64,000 nucleotides of DNA from Arenimonas oryziterrae DSM 21050 = YC6267. GTDB lineage: Bacteria > Pseudomonadota > Gammaproteobacteria > Xanthomonadales > Xanthomonadaceae. The stretch lies in assembly GCF_000420545.1 (NCBI RefSeq), contig NZ_ATVD01000001.1, positions 62,001 through 126,000 on the forward strand. Direction: 5' to 3'. Shown here in pieces: positions 1 through 8,041 of this stretch. The first letter of the stretch is position 1; the number at the start of each line of letters is the position of its first letter. Under the pieces are notes generated by a model. That model was not told where the DNA came from. It did not search any database and was given only the letters and a program-made list of their open reading frames with translations. Both the position numbers and the translations under genes were made by a program.

Positions 1-91
1 GTCGCTGCAAGGGTCGGTAGCGCAAAGTTTACCGCGAGTCGCTAAAGTGCCGTGCACGCGTCGCACTCCCTGCCCTCACTCCGGATCGCCG

Positions 92-580
92 ATGAAATTT
101 CTGCCGCAGATCGCCCTGCTCTCCTTCGCGGCCCTGCTGCTGCCGGTCACCGTCGCAGCGGCCGATGCCGCTAACGCGGCGGACCCCTTGCTCGAGCGCA
201 TGGCGGCACTCGACGGCGCGGTGTTCGACGCGTTCAATCACTGCGACGCGCCCGGTGAGCTGGACAAGCATGCGGCGTTCTTCGCGCCCGACGTCGAGTT
301 CTATCACGACACCGGCGGCGTGACCTGGACGCGCGACGCGATGATCGCGAACACGCAGAAATACGTTTGCGGCCATTTCCGTCGCGAACTCGTGGCCGGC
401 AGCCTGCGCGCGTACCCGGTCAAGGATTTTGGTGCCATCGTCCAGGGCACGCATCGCTTCTGCCAGTTCGACACCGGCGCCTGCGAAGGCATCGCGGATT
501 TCTCAATGGTCTGGCGCGAAAAGGACGGCCAGTGGCAGATCACGCGGGTGCTCAGCTACGGCCATCGCGAGAATCATTGA
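92..580 (+). CDS. Exported NTF2/SnoaL-like protein
   Basis: Predicted exported protein of 162 residues. The ATG at 92 was chosen over an in-frame start at 47 because it opens directly on a signal peptide (MKFLPQIALLSFAALLLP, cleavage likely near VAAADA). The mature part resembles the small alpha+beta cone fold of NTF2/SnoaL proteins: an N-terminal helix, then FFAPDVEFYHDTGGVTW, and a closing strand ending WQITRVLSYGH. The family includes enzymes and ligand-binding proteins, so no reaction is assigned. Its stop overlaps the stop of the convergent phosphatase-like gene by 7 bases. Confidence 0.7.
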   Translation: MKFLPQIALLSFAALLLPVTVAAADAANAADPLLERMAALDGAVFDAFNHCDAPGELDKHAAFFAPDVEFYHDTGGVTWTRDAMIANTQKYVCGHFRRELVAGSLRAYPVKDFGAIVQGTHRFCQFDTGACEGIADFSMVWREKDGQWQITRVLSYGHRENH

Positions 581-1281
581 CTCAAGGTTAGGGGCGGCAC
601 GGCCAGGCTGCGGTCCATGTCGGCGCTGGTGCCGGTGAGCATGTTCGGCGGCAGATGGCCGACGTCGCCGGCGGCGATGACCTGCATGCTGCCATCGGCC
701 TTGATGCGGATCGTGGTGATACTGGCGTGGCCGACCGACATTTCCAGCCAGGCCTGGCTGTCGACGCCGAGCGCGCGCGTGATCAGGTAACGGATCACGT
801 TGCCGTGGCAGACGAACAGATCGGTCTGACTCTTGCCCTGCGCTGCCCGGAAATACGTCGCGAAGATCCGGTCGAGCTGCGCCTGGCAGGCGGCCAGGTC
901 CTCGGGCGTTTCCTTGGCCATGATGTCCGCACGGCGCGTGGGCGGCGTGCATTCTTCCAGATCGTCGACGACGGTGAACGGGCGGCCGGGGAAATCCTCG
1001 CCAATCACCGCCGCCGTATCGCGGGCGCGCTGCATCGGGCTGACATACAGCGCATCGAACGCCAGCGGACCCCGGGCCAAGCGCGCGCCGGTCAGGTGCA
1101 CCTGCGCCACGCCGAGCGGTGACAGGCCGGGCCCACGCGCGGGATCGGCCGCGGGATCGGCCACGTAGTGCCCGTGGCGTACCAGCACGATCGTATGCAC
1201 GACGGGGGCAGGCGCGGGTTTGTCCGCGGCCTGCGCCAGGCCTGCGCTCAGCAGAAGCAGAACACCGATGAGTTTTTTCAT
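574..1281 (-). CDS. Exported histidine phosphatase family protein (PGAM5-like)
   Basis: 235 residues with a signal peptide (MKKLIGVLLLLSAGLAQA). The mature domain carries the histidine phosphatase signature LVRHGHY, where the His accepts phosphate, then YVSPMQRARDTA supplying the second Arg, and VCHGNVIRYL supplying the second His. The order and spacing resemble PGAM5/phosphoglycerate-mutase-like phosphatases. The substrate is unknown. A periplasmic location is inferred from the signal peptide. It lies 7 bases after the stop of the GYF-domain membrane protein gene on the same strand, so co-transcription is likely. Confidence 0.8.
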   Translation of the reverse strand: MKKLIGVLLLLSAGLAQAADKPAPAPVVHTIVLVRHGHYVADPAADPARGPGLSPLGVAQVHLTGARLARGPLAFDALYVSPMQRARDTAAVIGEDFPGRPFTVVDDLEECTPPTRRADIMAKETPEDLAACQAQLDRIFATYFRAAQGKSQTDLFVCHGNVIRYLITRALGVDSQAWLEMSVGHASITTIRIKADGSMQVIAAGDVGHLPPNMLTGTSADMDRSLAVPPLTLSQ

Positions 1282-1288
1282 GCCCCGC

Positions 1289-2293
1289 TCAGCCCGCCAG
1301 CATCGGCGTCTCAGTCCCCGGTTGATCCCTCACGGCGTCGCTGCCGTACTGCATCCAGCGATACGCGACGATGCCGGCGAGCCAGACGACCGGGCCGGCG
1401 AAGATCAGGCCGATGAAGCAGGCAAGCATGCCGGCCATGACGATCAGGAAACTCAGCAGGGCCAGCACGAACAGATTCACGCGGCTGTTTTCCGTGAGCG
1501 TGGAGCTGTATTCGAAGGCCGCGATGACGCCGAGGTCGCGGTCGACGATGGCGGTGAGGAACTGGCCGTAGCGCATCGCGATGTAGATGCCCGGAAAGAT
1601 GAGCAACAGGATGCCGATCATGAAGGCGATGCCGAACAGCAGCGAGGCGCCGATCGCGCGCAGCAGCTTGCTGCCTTCGCCAAATAGCATGCCGACCGAA
1701 ACTTCCCGGCCCGAGACCAGATTCAGGCCCACGCGCACCAGCCCCAGCTGCAGGAAGATCGAGAACACCTGCAGGATGATCTGCACAAACATCGACAGCA
1801 CGATGCGCACCGCACCCGGCTCGACAGGGCCGCCCTGCTCGCGCGAGGTCGCCACCGTGATCATCATGTCGATGATTCCCCAGATGAAACCGGGGCCGGA
1901 CACGCAGATGAAATACACCAGGCCGATCAGGAAAATATTGAGGTAATAGCGCTTGGTCAGATCGAAGCCGCGACGCACGCATTCCATCGCATCGATCGGC
2001 TGGCTGCCCGGCACGATTTCCGCCAGACCAATCGTCGAGGCATAGCTTGGGTCGTCCCAGCGGCTTTGCGGCGCGGCATAAGGATTGGCGCCGCCGGACG
2101 CCACGGGCTGCGGGTGCGCGGGCGCGTCGAACAGTTCGCGCATTTCGCCGGCCAGCTTCCAGCCGGACATCGTCGAATTCCACACGCTGTCCACCGCCGG
2201 ATCGATGCCGCCGGTCCGCACGAGATGCTGCAGCTGTTCGAAGCTCACCGGGCCGTGCTGCTGGCCGCCGCGGGCGTAGTACCAATCGGTCAT
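1289..2293 (-). CDS. GYF-domain (DUF4339-type) multi-pass membrane protein
   Basis: 334 residues from the ATG at 2293. That start is preferred over the longer frame because the protein then begins with the domain signature MTDWYYARGGQQHGPVSF. This matches the GYF_2/DUF4339 domain, a short peptide-binding-like module often placed at the cytosolic N terminus of bacterial membrane proteins. The rest has about five to six hydrophobic segments, including YYLNIFLIGLVYFICVSGPG and LLFGIAFMIGILLLIFPGIY, similar to YciC/DUF975-like membrane domains. Function is unknown. The histidine phosphatase gene follows closely. Confidence 0.75.
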   Translation of the reverse strand: MTDWYYARGGQQHGPVSFEQLQHLVRTGGIDPAVDSVWNSTMSGWKLAGEMRELFDAPAHPQPVASGGANPYAAPQSRWDDPSYASTIGLAEIVPGSQPIDAMECVRRGFDLTKRYYLNIFLIGLVYFICVSGPGFIWGIIDMMITVATSREQGGPVEPGAVRIVLSMFVQIILQVFSIFLQLGLVRVGLNLVSGREVSVGMLFGEGSKLLRAIGASLLFGIAFMIGILLLIFPGIYIAMRYGQFLTAIVDRDLGVIAAFEYSSTLTENSRVNLFVLALLSFLIVMAGMLACFIGLIFAGPVVWLAGIVAYRWMQYGSDAVRDQPGTETPMLAG

Positions 2294-2425
2294 GGAAGAG
2301 CCCCTGTCTGGAATGCGTCGCCGAAAACGAGAAAACCGCGCCCGATCCTGCGGCCGGCGCGGTCTGTTCGACGGGGAGTATTGCGCAGAACGGCGGCGGC
2401 GGCCAAGCACCGGCCGCGTGGGGAA

Positions 2426-2911
2426 TCAGTCCTCGGTGCCGGGCTTTTTCGGGGGCTGCAGCTGCGGGTGGACCTCGGGAATCATCATCGCGGCGGCCGA
2501 GCCGTACCAGACGTGGTATTCGGCGACCATTTCGCCATTGATGATGACCGGGTCGGTGGCGACCAAGCGCTTGGCTTCCTCGATATCGGTGACCGCGAAC
2601 AGGAACAGACCGCGCCAGCCCGCCGGGTCGTCGGAGAACGGACCGGCGGTGACCAGTTTCCCTGCCTTGGCCAGCCGGCCCATGTTGGCGAAATGCCCCG
2701 CGAACATCGCATCGCGCGCCTCGCCGTCCGGTACGCGCGTGGGTCCGGTTTTCAGGATCACCAGGATGTAGGCGCGCATGCCGCGTTCGTCGGCACCGAG
2801 GCGGGTGGCGAGGTCTTTATCGTAGGTGGGTTTTGCTGCGGGGACCGGGTCGGCGGCGGACGCGGCGAAGGACAGCACGAGCAGGCAGCTGGTGGCGAGG
2901 GATCGGATCAT
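2426..2911 (-). CDS. Exported YciI-like protein
   Basis: 161 residues. The ATG at 2911 starts a clear signal peptide (MIRSLATSCLLVLSFAASAA), whereas the longer open frame upstream runs through repeat sequence. Residues about 45-140 read like YciI (ferredoxin-like fold): RAYILVILKTGP, then FAGHFANMGRLAKAGKLVTA and the FAVTDIEEAKRLVATDPVI strand-helix. YciI-family proteins are usually cytosolic and small, so an exported copy with a C-terminal tail rich in Pro and Lys is unusual. No reaction can be assigned. A perfect inverted repeat lies just upstream of its start. Confidence 0.7.
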   Translation of the reverse strand: MIRSLATSCLLVLSFAASAADPVPAAKPTYDKDLATRLGADERGMRAYILVILKTGPTRVPDGEARDAMFAGHFANMGRLAKAGKLVTAGPFSDDPAGWRGLFLFAVTDIEEAKRLVATDPVIINGEMVAEYHVWYGSAAAMMIPEVHPQLQPPKKPGTED

Positions 2912-2956
2912 GAAGAGCGTTCCTTGGTTGATCGATCTTGGGTTTTGCAACGGCTT

Positions 2957-3019
2957 ATCGCGGTCAGGCCCGCTCCCACAAGCTACGCAAGATCCTGTGG
3001 GAGCGGGCCTGACCGCGAT
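2957..3019. repeat. REP-like perfect inverted repeat
   Basis: Two 24-base arms (2957-2980 and 2996-3019) are exact reverse complements, separated by 15 bases. The core is GTGGGAGCGGGCCTGACCGC. Related copies occur at 4326-4349, 10131, 16279, 30851 and 49793, all outside coding sequence. This fits the REP/BIME class of dispersed palindromes. It sits between the epimerase-like and YciI-like genes and could form a hairpin in their transcript. Confidence 0.85.
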
Positions 3020-3027
3020 GCTCTCTC

Positions 3028-4173
3028 TCAGCTCCTGGCATCCGCATGCCAAGCCGCCAACAACTCCGCTTCGCGCTCGCGCGTGAGTCCATCGCGCAGT
3101 TTCGCCTGCCGTTCCGCCGGCAAGCTGCCGAACCAGGCGAGCAGATCGGTGACTGTCGTCGCCAGCGGCCGGAAGGTCAGGCCGGTCGCGATTGCGCGTG
3201 CATTGCTGACATCGCCATAGCCTTCGAAGGCATTGTTCTTGGCCGGCACCCAGATCGGCGTCTCGACTTTCTGTTCGTCCAGGAAATCTGCCGACACATG
3301 CGTCATCGTCACGCCGCCGCCGGTGACCGCCTGGCAGCCGTGCAGCATCGCGTCCATCGACATCGTGTAGTTGGGGCCGACGGCGTTGAACACGCCGGTC
3401 GTGCCGGTTTCGGCCAGACGCACCATCCATTCGGCGAGATCCCGGCCATCGATGATCTGGATCGGATCGCTGCCGTCGCCGGGCACGAGCATCTCGCCGC
3501 CCTGCGCCACGCGATGCGGCCAATAGGTGAAGCGGTCGGTCTCGTCGCGCGGGCCGACGATGTAGCCAGGTCTGACGATGGTTACATTTTTGCCGAACTG
3601 TTTATGCGCTTCCGCCTCGCTCAAGGCTTTCAGCGAGCCATACAAATGTTCGATATCGGCGCGCAGCGTTTCCTGCGTCTCGGCCATCGCGTCCTTGCCC
3701 GGATATTTCGCGAGCGGCGCGTCCTCGGTCATGCCGTGTTTCGTGCCGTCTTCGTAGACCGAGATCGTCGAGATGAAGAGGTAGTGCCCGACCTTGCCCT
3801 TGAGCACCTTGCCGGCATCGCGCACCCAGCGCGGCAGGCTGGTCGGGTTGTCGATGCAGACATCCCAGGTGCGACCTTCGAGCGATTTCAGATCGCCGGT
3901 ATTGCGATCGCCATGCAGTTGCTCGACTTCGCCCGGCCATTCCGGCGATGGCCGCTTGCCGCGATTGAACAGCGTGATCTTGTGGCCACGCGCGAGCGCG
4001 TAATTGACCTGGAACGGCCCGGTGAACCCGGTACCGCCGAGGATGAGGATGCGCAGTGGTTTCGCCGCGCGCCCGACCGGCCCGGGCAGACCCGCGGATG
4101 AGAGCGTCGGCACCATCGTGGCAGCAGCGGCGAGCGCGCTGATCTTGATCAGTTCACGGCGGGTCAGCGACAT
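3028..4173 (-). CDS. Tat-exported NAD-dependent epimerase/dehydratase-like protein
   Basis: 381 residues starting at the ATG at 4173 (MSLTRRELIKISALAAAATM). This is a twin-arginine signal (TRRELIK), so the folded, cofactor-loaded protein is probably exported. The Rossmann fingerprint follows as ILILGGTGFTGPFQVNYALA, a short GGTGFTG variant of the extended-SDR motif. Further family features are LYGSLKALSEAE in the region of the YxxxK-type active site and IVRPGYIVGPRDETDR. The NAD(P)-binding fold is well supported. The substrate is unknown; nucleotide sugars are typical of the family but unproven here. Confidence 0.8.
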   Translation of the reverse strand: MSLTRRELIKISALAAAATMVPTLSSAGLPGPVGRAAKPLRILILGGTGFTGPFQVNYALARGHKITLFNRGKRPSPEWPGEVEQLHGDRNTGDLKSLEGRTWDVCIDNPTSLPRWVRDAGKVLKGKVGHYLFISTISVYEDGTKHGMTEDAPLAKYPGKDAMAETQETLRADIEHLYGSLKALSEAEAHKQFGKNVTIVRPGYIVGPRDETDRFTYWPHRVAQGGEMLVPGDGSDPIQIIDGRDLAEWMVRLAETGTTGVFNAVGPNYTMSMDAMLHGCQAVTGGGVTMTHVSADFLDEQKVETPIWVPAKNNAFEGYGDVSNARAIATGLTFRPLATTVTDLLAWFGSLPAERQAKLRDGLTREREAELLAAWHADARS

Positions 4174-4250
4174 GCGATCTCTCCCTGGCGGCATCGAACC
4201 CGACAGATACCACTTTCCGCCCCCACCCACCTAGGCCAGAAGTCGTGGTT

Positions 4251-4349
4251 GTGGGAGCGGGTCTTGTGGGAGCGGGACTTGTGGAAGTGGGCCTTGTGGA
4301 AGTGAATCTTGTGGGAGCGGCCCTTGTGGGAGCGGGCCTGACCGCGATG
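4251..4349 (+). repeat. Six-copy 15-bp tandem array ending in a REP arm
   Basis: Starting at 4251 the unit GTGGGAGCGGGTCTT recurs six times with a period of exactly 15 bases (4251, 4266, 4281, 4296, 4311, 4326). Units 3 and 4 carry GTGGAAGTG variants. The last unit runs into the REP tail GACCGCGATG. The array fills most of the 189-base gap between the 3' end of the lipoprotein gene and the start of the epimerase-like gene. The remainder of that gap shows no gene. Confidence 0.9.
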
Positions 4350-4362
4350 CCTTCAATTCAAA

Positions 4363-5643
4363 TCAAGGCAACTTCTTCTCACCCACCAAATCCCACCCCT
4401 TCCACTCGCCGGTGCCCAAATCCACCGACACCAAATGCGGAACCCGACTCGTCACCCCGTCTTTCACCGACTCCTCGTCCCCCATCACCACCAACCGCCC
4501 CGGCAACAACCACGTCGACACCGGATTGATCGTCCCCGTCTCACTGAGCGGCAACCTCGCCTCCCACACTGGCTTCAACTCGGCATCCAGTCGCGTCAAG
4601 GCCAAGCGCCCCGCCTGATCGATGCGCGTGCTGTGCCAGACCATCAGCCCGTCCGGCGCCGTCATCGTCAAGGCTGTATCGATCTTGCTGGGATCCTTGA
4701 AGAAGCGGCCTTTCAGATACACCGGCGCACCCGCGATCGGCTCCAGCTTGCCCAGCCGCGGAAAGCGCTCATCGAAACGCTGCGCCTGCACCACGGTGCC
4801 GCGATGGAACGTACGCCGCGCCTGCGCGCCTTCATCGAGCACGGTGTACGGATAGCGAAAGCGCGTACCGAATTCGTCATGCAGCGCATCGGCGGCTTCG
4901 CGCTCGGTGTACAGGCCGAGCCACTGCCCGCCCAGCGTCGCCGTACGCGCGGGCACCTCGCCGATCGGCGGGCGCATCGGCACGATGCGCTCGCGGCCAT
5001 TCGCCTCGCGCTCGGGCTCCGGCGCCACGATCGCCCGCGCCACATAGTCGCTGGCCTTCAGGTCCGCGCCACGGATCACCATCTGACGCGCATCGGCCGT
5101 CATCAGCACCAGCCCGCCATCGAACCCGAAATACTTCGACTCCACCGGCAACAGACCCACCAACGCGGGATTGTTCTTCTCAATCGCCACGGCATCACCG
5201 ACCACATGCCCGTCATGCGCACTCACCGCATACGGCGCATTGCCGATCAGCAACCAGACCAGCTCGCCGTCCTGCCCGAGCATCTGCGCCTCGACATCGG
5301 AGCCGATCACGCGCGACGGCGTGGTACCACGCGCCTTCGCATCGCCCAGCGTCACCAGCCGCTGCGTCCACGCCGGCTGCGCCGTCAGCGGATCGAACGC
5401 CTTGATCGAAAAATGGAAATACGTATCCGTGCGCCAGCGCCCGCTGCTGCGATTGCTCCCGCCGACACTGACCTGCCGCGATTCTTCCTGCTTGCTCAGC
5501 ACCCACAGACGCTTGTCGCCGGCGTCGTCGACCAAGGCGGGGCGGCCTTGGATTTCAGGGGGATCGAAGTGGGATGTAGTGCAGGCGGAGAGGAGCAGAG
5601 CCAGGCCCAGGAGCAAGATGTCGCGGATATTCATCTGTGGCAT
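4363..5643 (-). CDS. Lipoprotein, PA2928-like
   Basis: 426 residues with a lipoprotein signal (DILLLGLALLLSAC, Cys about residue 21), so anchored to an envelope membrane. The start may be the ATG at 5643 or 5634. The body reads as repeated beta strands with quinoprotein/propeller-like phrasing: DKRLWVLSKQE, FDPLTAQPAWTQRLVTLGDA, LVSVDLGTGEWKGWDLVGEK. I recall uncharacterised lipoproteins of this type under the name PA2928 family, but this assignment is from memory. It appears to be a single transcription unit. Confidence 0.6.
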   Translation of the reverse strand: MPQMNIRDILLLGLALLLSACTTSHFDPPEIQGRPALVDDAGDKRLWVLSKQEESRQVSVGGSNRSSGRWRTDTYFHFSIKAFDPLTAQPAWTQRLVTLGDAKARGTTPSRVIGSDVEAQMLGQDGELVWLLIGNAPYAVSAHDGHVVGDAVAIEKNNPALVGLLPVESKYFGFDGGLVLMTADARQMVIRGADLKASDYVARAIVAPEPEREANGRERIVPMRPPIGEVPARTATLGGQWLGLYTEREAADALHDEFGTRFRYPYTVLDEGAQARRTFHRGTVVQAQRFDERFPRLGKLEPIAGAPVYLKGRFFKDPSKIDTALTMTAPDGLMVWHSTRIDQAGRLALTRLDAELKPVWEARLPLSETGTINPVSTWLLPGRLVVMGDEESVKDGVTSRVPHLVSVDLGTGEWKGWDLVGEKKLP

Positions 5644-5764
5644 CGGGGCGTTCTCTCGCGGTGGCCGAAAAGTGGGCAGGCTCTGGGGACAACGGAAGCG
5701 CGACGAAAGTGAGGACGAAAGCAGGAAAAGCCACGCACTCTTACCTGGCGCCCCGCTTTGCCTC

Positions 5765-6463
5765 CTACTTCGATGCGCTTTTCACGCCGAAGTCGTCGTC
5801 CAGTGCATCTGCCAGCAACATCTCGTAAGTATCCAGTCGCAGGGTCGTCAATACCGACCACCAACCGATGCCATACAGGGCAATGAGAACCAAAGCTGCG
5901 AGCAATTCAAGATAGTTGGGAATGCCTTCCCACTTGAAGCTGCGGAACTGAAGGAACAAGGCCGCGAGGAGAGGAAGTATTCCCAACCGCTCCACACCAC
6001 CGCTCAACAGGCCGAGCTTTCGCTTCATTCTCTCGCCGCGACGCCGCACGTACCCCAAGCATCCTCGAAGAACCGGCGAGGGATATCCTCGCAGCCATTC
6101 GATGAACTTTCGATGGAGCGAATAGTCAGCGTCCATGTCGCGCGCAAAGTTGATCTTGCCATTGCGCAGGCTCTGCCACTCTCGGCGGGCAATGATCGTT
6201 ACAAGTACTGCGAAAGCAGCCAGCTCCAGAATGAAGCCGCCGACCACAAGCACCACTTTCCAATTGCCGACAGGAAGGAAGACACCTAGGTAGGCGATGA
6301 GCGCACCCGAAAATCCCGCGAAGAAGGAGTACTTCTCCCACTTCGTCTCGAATACCGGGATGTCAGGGGAATATTTGGCGACTTCCTGTTCAAACAGGAC
6401 GAAGGTGAATTCTGGGCGGTCGGGGCGCATAGGCGCAGTGTGTTCAAAAGCCGGCGATGGCAC
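5765..6463 (-). CDS. Four-TM membrane protein of unknown function
   Basis: 232 residues (or 221 from the Met at 6430). Hydrophobic segments pair up: FAGFSGALIAYLGVFLPVG with VVLVVGGFILELAAFAVLV, then LGILPLLAALFLQF with LLAALVLIALYGIGWW. A basic, Arg-rich loop of about 80 residues (RRRGERMKRK) separates the pairs. No family is recognised. It is divergent from the HNH nuclease, with 56 bases between the starts, and sits at the edge of the lower-G+C island. A membrane component of a defence module is possible but not shown by sequence alone. Confidence 0.55.
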   Translation of the reverse strand: MPSPAFEHTAPMRPDRPEFTFVLFEQEVAKYSPDIPVFETKWEKYSFFAGFSGALIAYLGVFLPVGNWKVVLVVGGFILELAAFAVLVTIIARREWQSLRNGKINFARDMDADYSLHRKFIEWLRGYPSPVLRGCLGYVRRRGERMKRKLGLLSGGVERLGILPLLAALFLQFRSFKWEGIPNYLELLAALVLIALYGIGWWSVLTTLRLDTYEMLLADALDDDFGVKSASK

Positions 6464-6519
6464 AACCAGCCCCCACGTCAGCCCCTACCTGGTAACCTGG
6501 CAACAGGGGTGCTTCGGCC

Positions 6520-7407
6520 ATGACCAACGCTGTTTTTACAATGTCAGAAAGTTCGGCTTATGACGATCAGCCGGAACTGCGCTATCACTTCCCAAAAACC
6601 TATCTTCGCCAAGTGCAACTGGCCCTAGGCGACGGTATTGTTTACTACGAACCGCGTCGCGACGATGGACCAAGCAGCTCCGGCGGCCGGCAAGCCTATT
6701 TTGCGACGGCATTTGTAGATCGCATCGAACCGGACGAGCGCCGGGCAGAACATTTCTATGCCTATCTGAAGAATTACACCGAATTTGATTGCGCCGTTCC
6801 GTTCCGGGAAGGAGATATCTATAGGGAAGCACTGCTCCGCAAGGATGACGGCAGCACCAACAAAGGGGCATTTGGCCGATCGGTGCGGCAACTACCTCGC
6901 AACGAGTTCGAAGCAATCGTTCAACTAGGACTTTCGCATCAGGCTGAGCCTTGGGAGCTGACATCTGGCGTCAATGAAGATGTCGTTCCGGAGTATGTCA
7001 CTCGACCGATTGTCGAACGCCTGGTCTCGCGCAAGTTCCGCGACGAGGTGTTCCGTCGCCATGTGCGCGCCGCATATGACAACTCCTGCGCCGTCACAGG
7101 TCTCAGGCTGATTAATGGCGGAGGGCGACCGGAAGTTCAGGCAGCCCATATTCGCCCAGTGGAAGCTGATGGGCCAGATACCGTGCGCAATGGCCTGGCA
7201 CTAACAGGCACCATCCACTGGCTGTTCGACAGAGGACTACTATCACTCGATGATCAGTGCCGCGTAATGCTATCGCCGCAAGGTCTGCCCGACGACCTGG
7301 ATCGGCTAATCCCATCCAATCGCATGTTGCGACTGCCTGCGGCTCCAGAGCTACGACCTCATCCCACCTATCTCTCTTGGCATCGCGAATTTCGTTTCAA
7401 GAGATAG
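6520..7407 (+). CDS. HNH endonuclease with PUA-like N-terminal domain
   Basis: 295 residues. The C-terminal part (about residues 175-255) is an HNH_2-type nuclease: AAYDNSCAVTGLRL, then EVQAAHIRPVEADGPDTVRN and GTIHWLFDRGLLSLDD. Here AHI gives the first catalytic His, N the central residue and H(WLFD) the last. The N-terminal half (YYEPRRDDGP, QAYFATAFVDRI, YLKNYTEFDCAVPF) resembles SRA/EVE-like PUA modules that read modified bases. This pairing suggests a modification-dependent restriction nuclease, an inference from architecture. It lies in the low-G+C island with the ATPase/PIN pair. Confidence 0.7.
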   Translation: MTNAVFTMSESSAYDDQPELRYHFPKTYLRQVQLALGDGIVYYEPRRDDGPSSSGGRQAYFATAFVDRIEPDERRAEHFYAYLKNYTEFDCAVPFREGDIYREALLRKDDGSTNKGAFGRSVRQLPRNEFEAIVQLGLSHQAEPWELTSGVNEDVVPEYVTRPIVERLVSRKFRDEVFRRHVRAAYDNSCAVTGLRLINGGGRPEVQAAHIRPVEADGPDTVRNGLALTGTIHWLFDRGLLSLDDQCRVMLSPQGLPDDLDRLIPSNRMLRLPAAPELRPHPTYLSWHREFRFKR

Positions 7408-7573
7408 CCAGAGGAGCCGGATGAAACTCTACTCTGACCCCGGTTTCCCTGCTTCCGTGTCTACAAGGGTCGGAAAAAAGTAATGATACCGCTGGAGAAC
7501 AACGCACCGCATCTTATCCTCGCCTACTCTGCGTGAGGCTGAGGGTCAACGACTCGACGCCAACTAGCGCCTT

Positions 7574-8041
7574 TCAGTGGACCCCGCTAGAGCATGCGCG
7601 ACCGGGAGCAGGAATCATATCCCGCGCGTCAAGACTGGGCACTGCGCGCGGCTCCACATCCCCAACTAGTCCGAAGCCATTCACGTCATCGCGCAGGCGA
7701 CTGTCCATAGAAACAATTATCTTGCGGAAGCTTCTAAAAACCGTCCGAGCTACAAGCACATCGGGCGGATTGCAAGTGTAGTGATAGTGCCTATCCATTC
7801 CCTCGAACGCAGCGAGAGTCGCCTTGTTTATCTTGGCGTACCTACCTTCTTTGACCAAAGATTGCAGAAGAGCCGCCACAAACGAAGACCCCTGCCCAGA
7901 GTATTCGGTCAATAGGCGCTGGGACACGCACAATGACCCGCAGCAATTCAGCCAAACAAATAGCGCCTTTGCGCCACGAGCACCAGAGGCCCCATAGAGC
8001 GCCATGATGTTTGTATCAACCACAACATCATTCTGAGGCAT
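7574..8041 (-). CDS. PIN-domain nuclease-like protein
   Basis: 155 residues. The usual PIN acidic residues are present in order: D9 in VVVDTNIMALY, E46 in RLLTEYSGQ, D94 in NPPDVLVART and D113 in VSMDSRLRDDV. The protein is therefore predicted to be a Mg-dependent RNase. Its start overlaps the 3' end of the upstream ATPase gene by 14 bases, so the two are probably co-translated. There is no VapB-like antitoxin beside it; the ATPase is the only partner. That makes it an effector candidate in an ATPase-controlled conflict module rather than a classical VapC. Base composition is lower in G+C than its flanks. Confidence 0.65.
   Translation of the reverse strand: MPQNDVVVDTNIMALYGASGARGAKALFVWLNCCGSLCVSQRLLTEYSGQGSSFVAALLQSLVKEGRYAKINKATLAAFEGMDRHYHYTCNPPDVLVARTVFRSFRKIIVSMDSRLRDDVNGFGLVGDVEPRAVPSLDARDMIPAPGRACSSGVH

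Noticed and set aside
4251-4349. CRISPR-like array
   Set aside because: Units are contiguous 15-base repeats with no spacers and no cas genes in the window.
4245-4529. 94-codon plus-strand frame with VGAGLVGAGL repeats
   Set aside because: It is a translation of the 15-bp tandem repeat, which keeps one frame open; no ribosome-binding site.
7408-7573. Possible mobile-element end near 7425 (ACTCTGACCCC)
   Set aside because: The motif is seen near some transposon or REP ends, but no partner repeat or transposase is present here.
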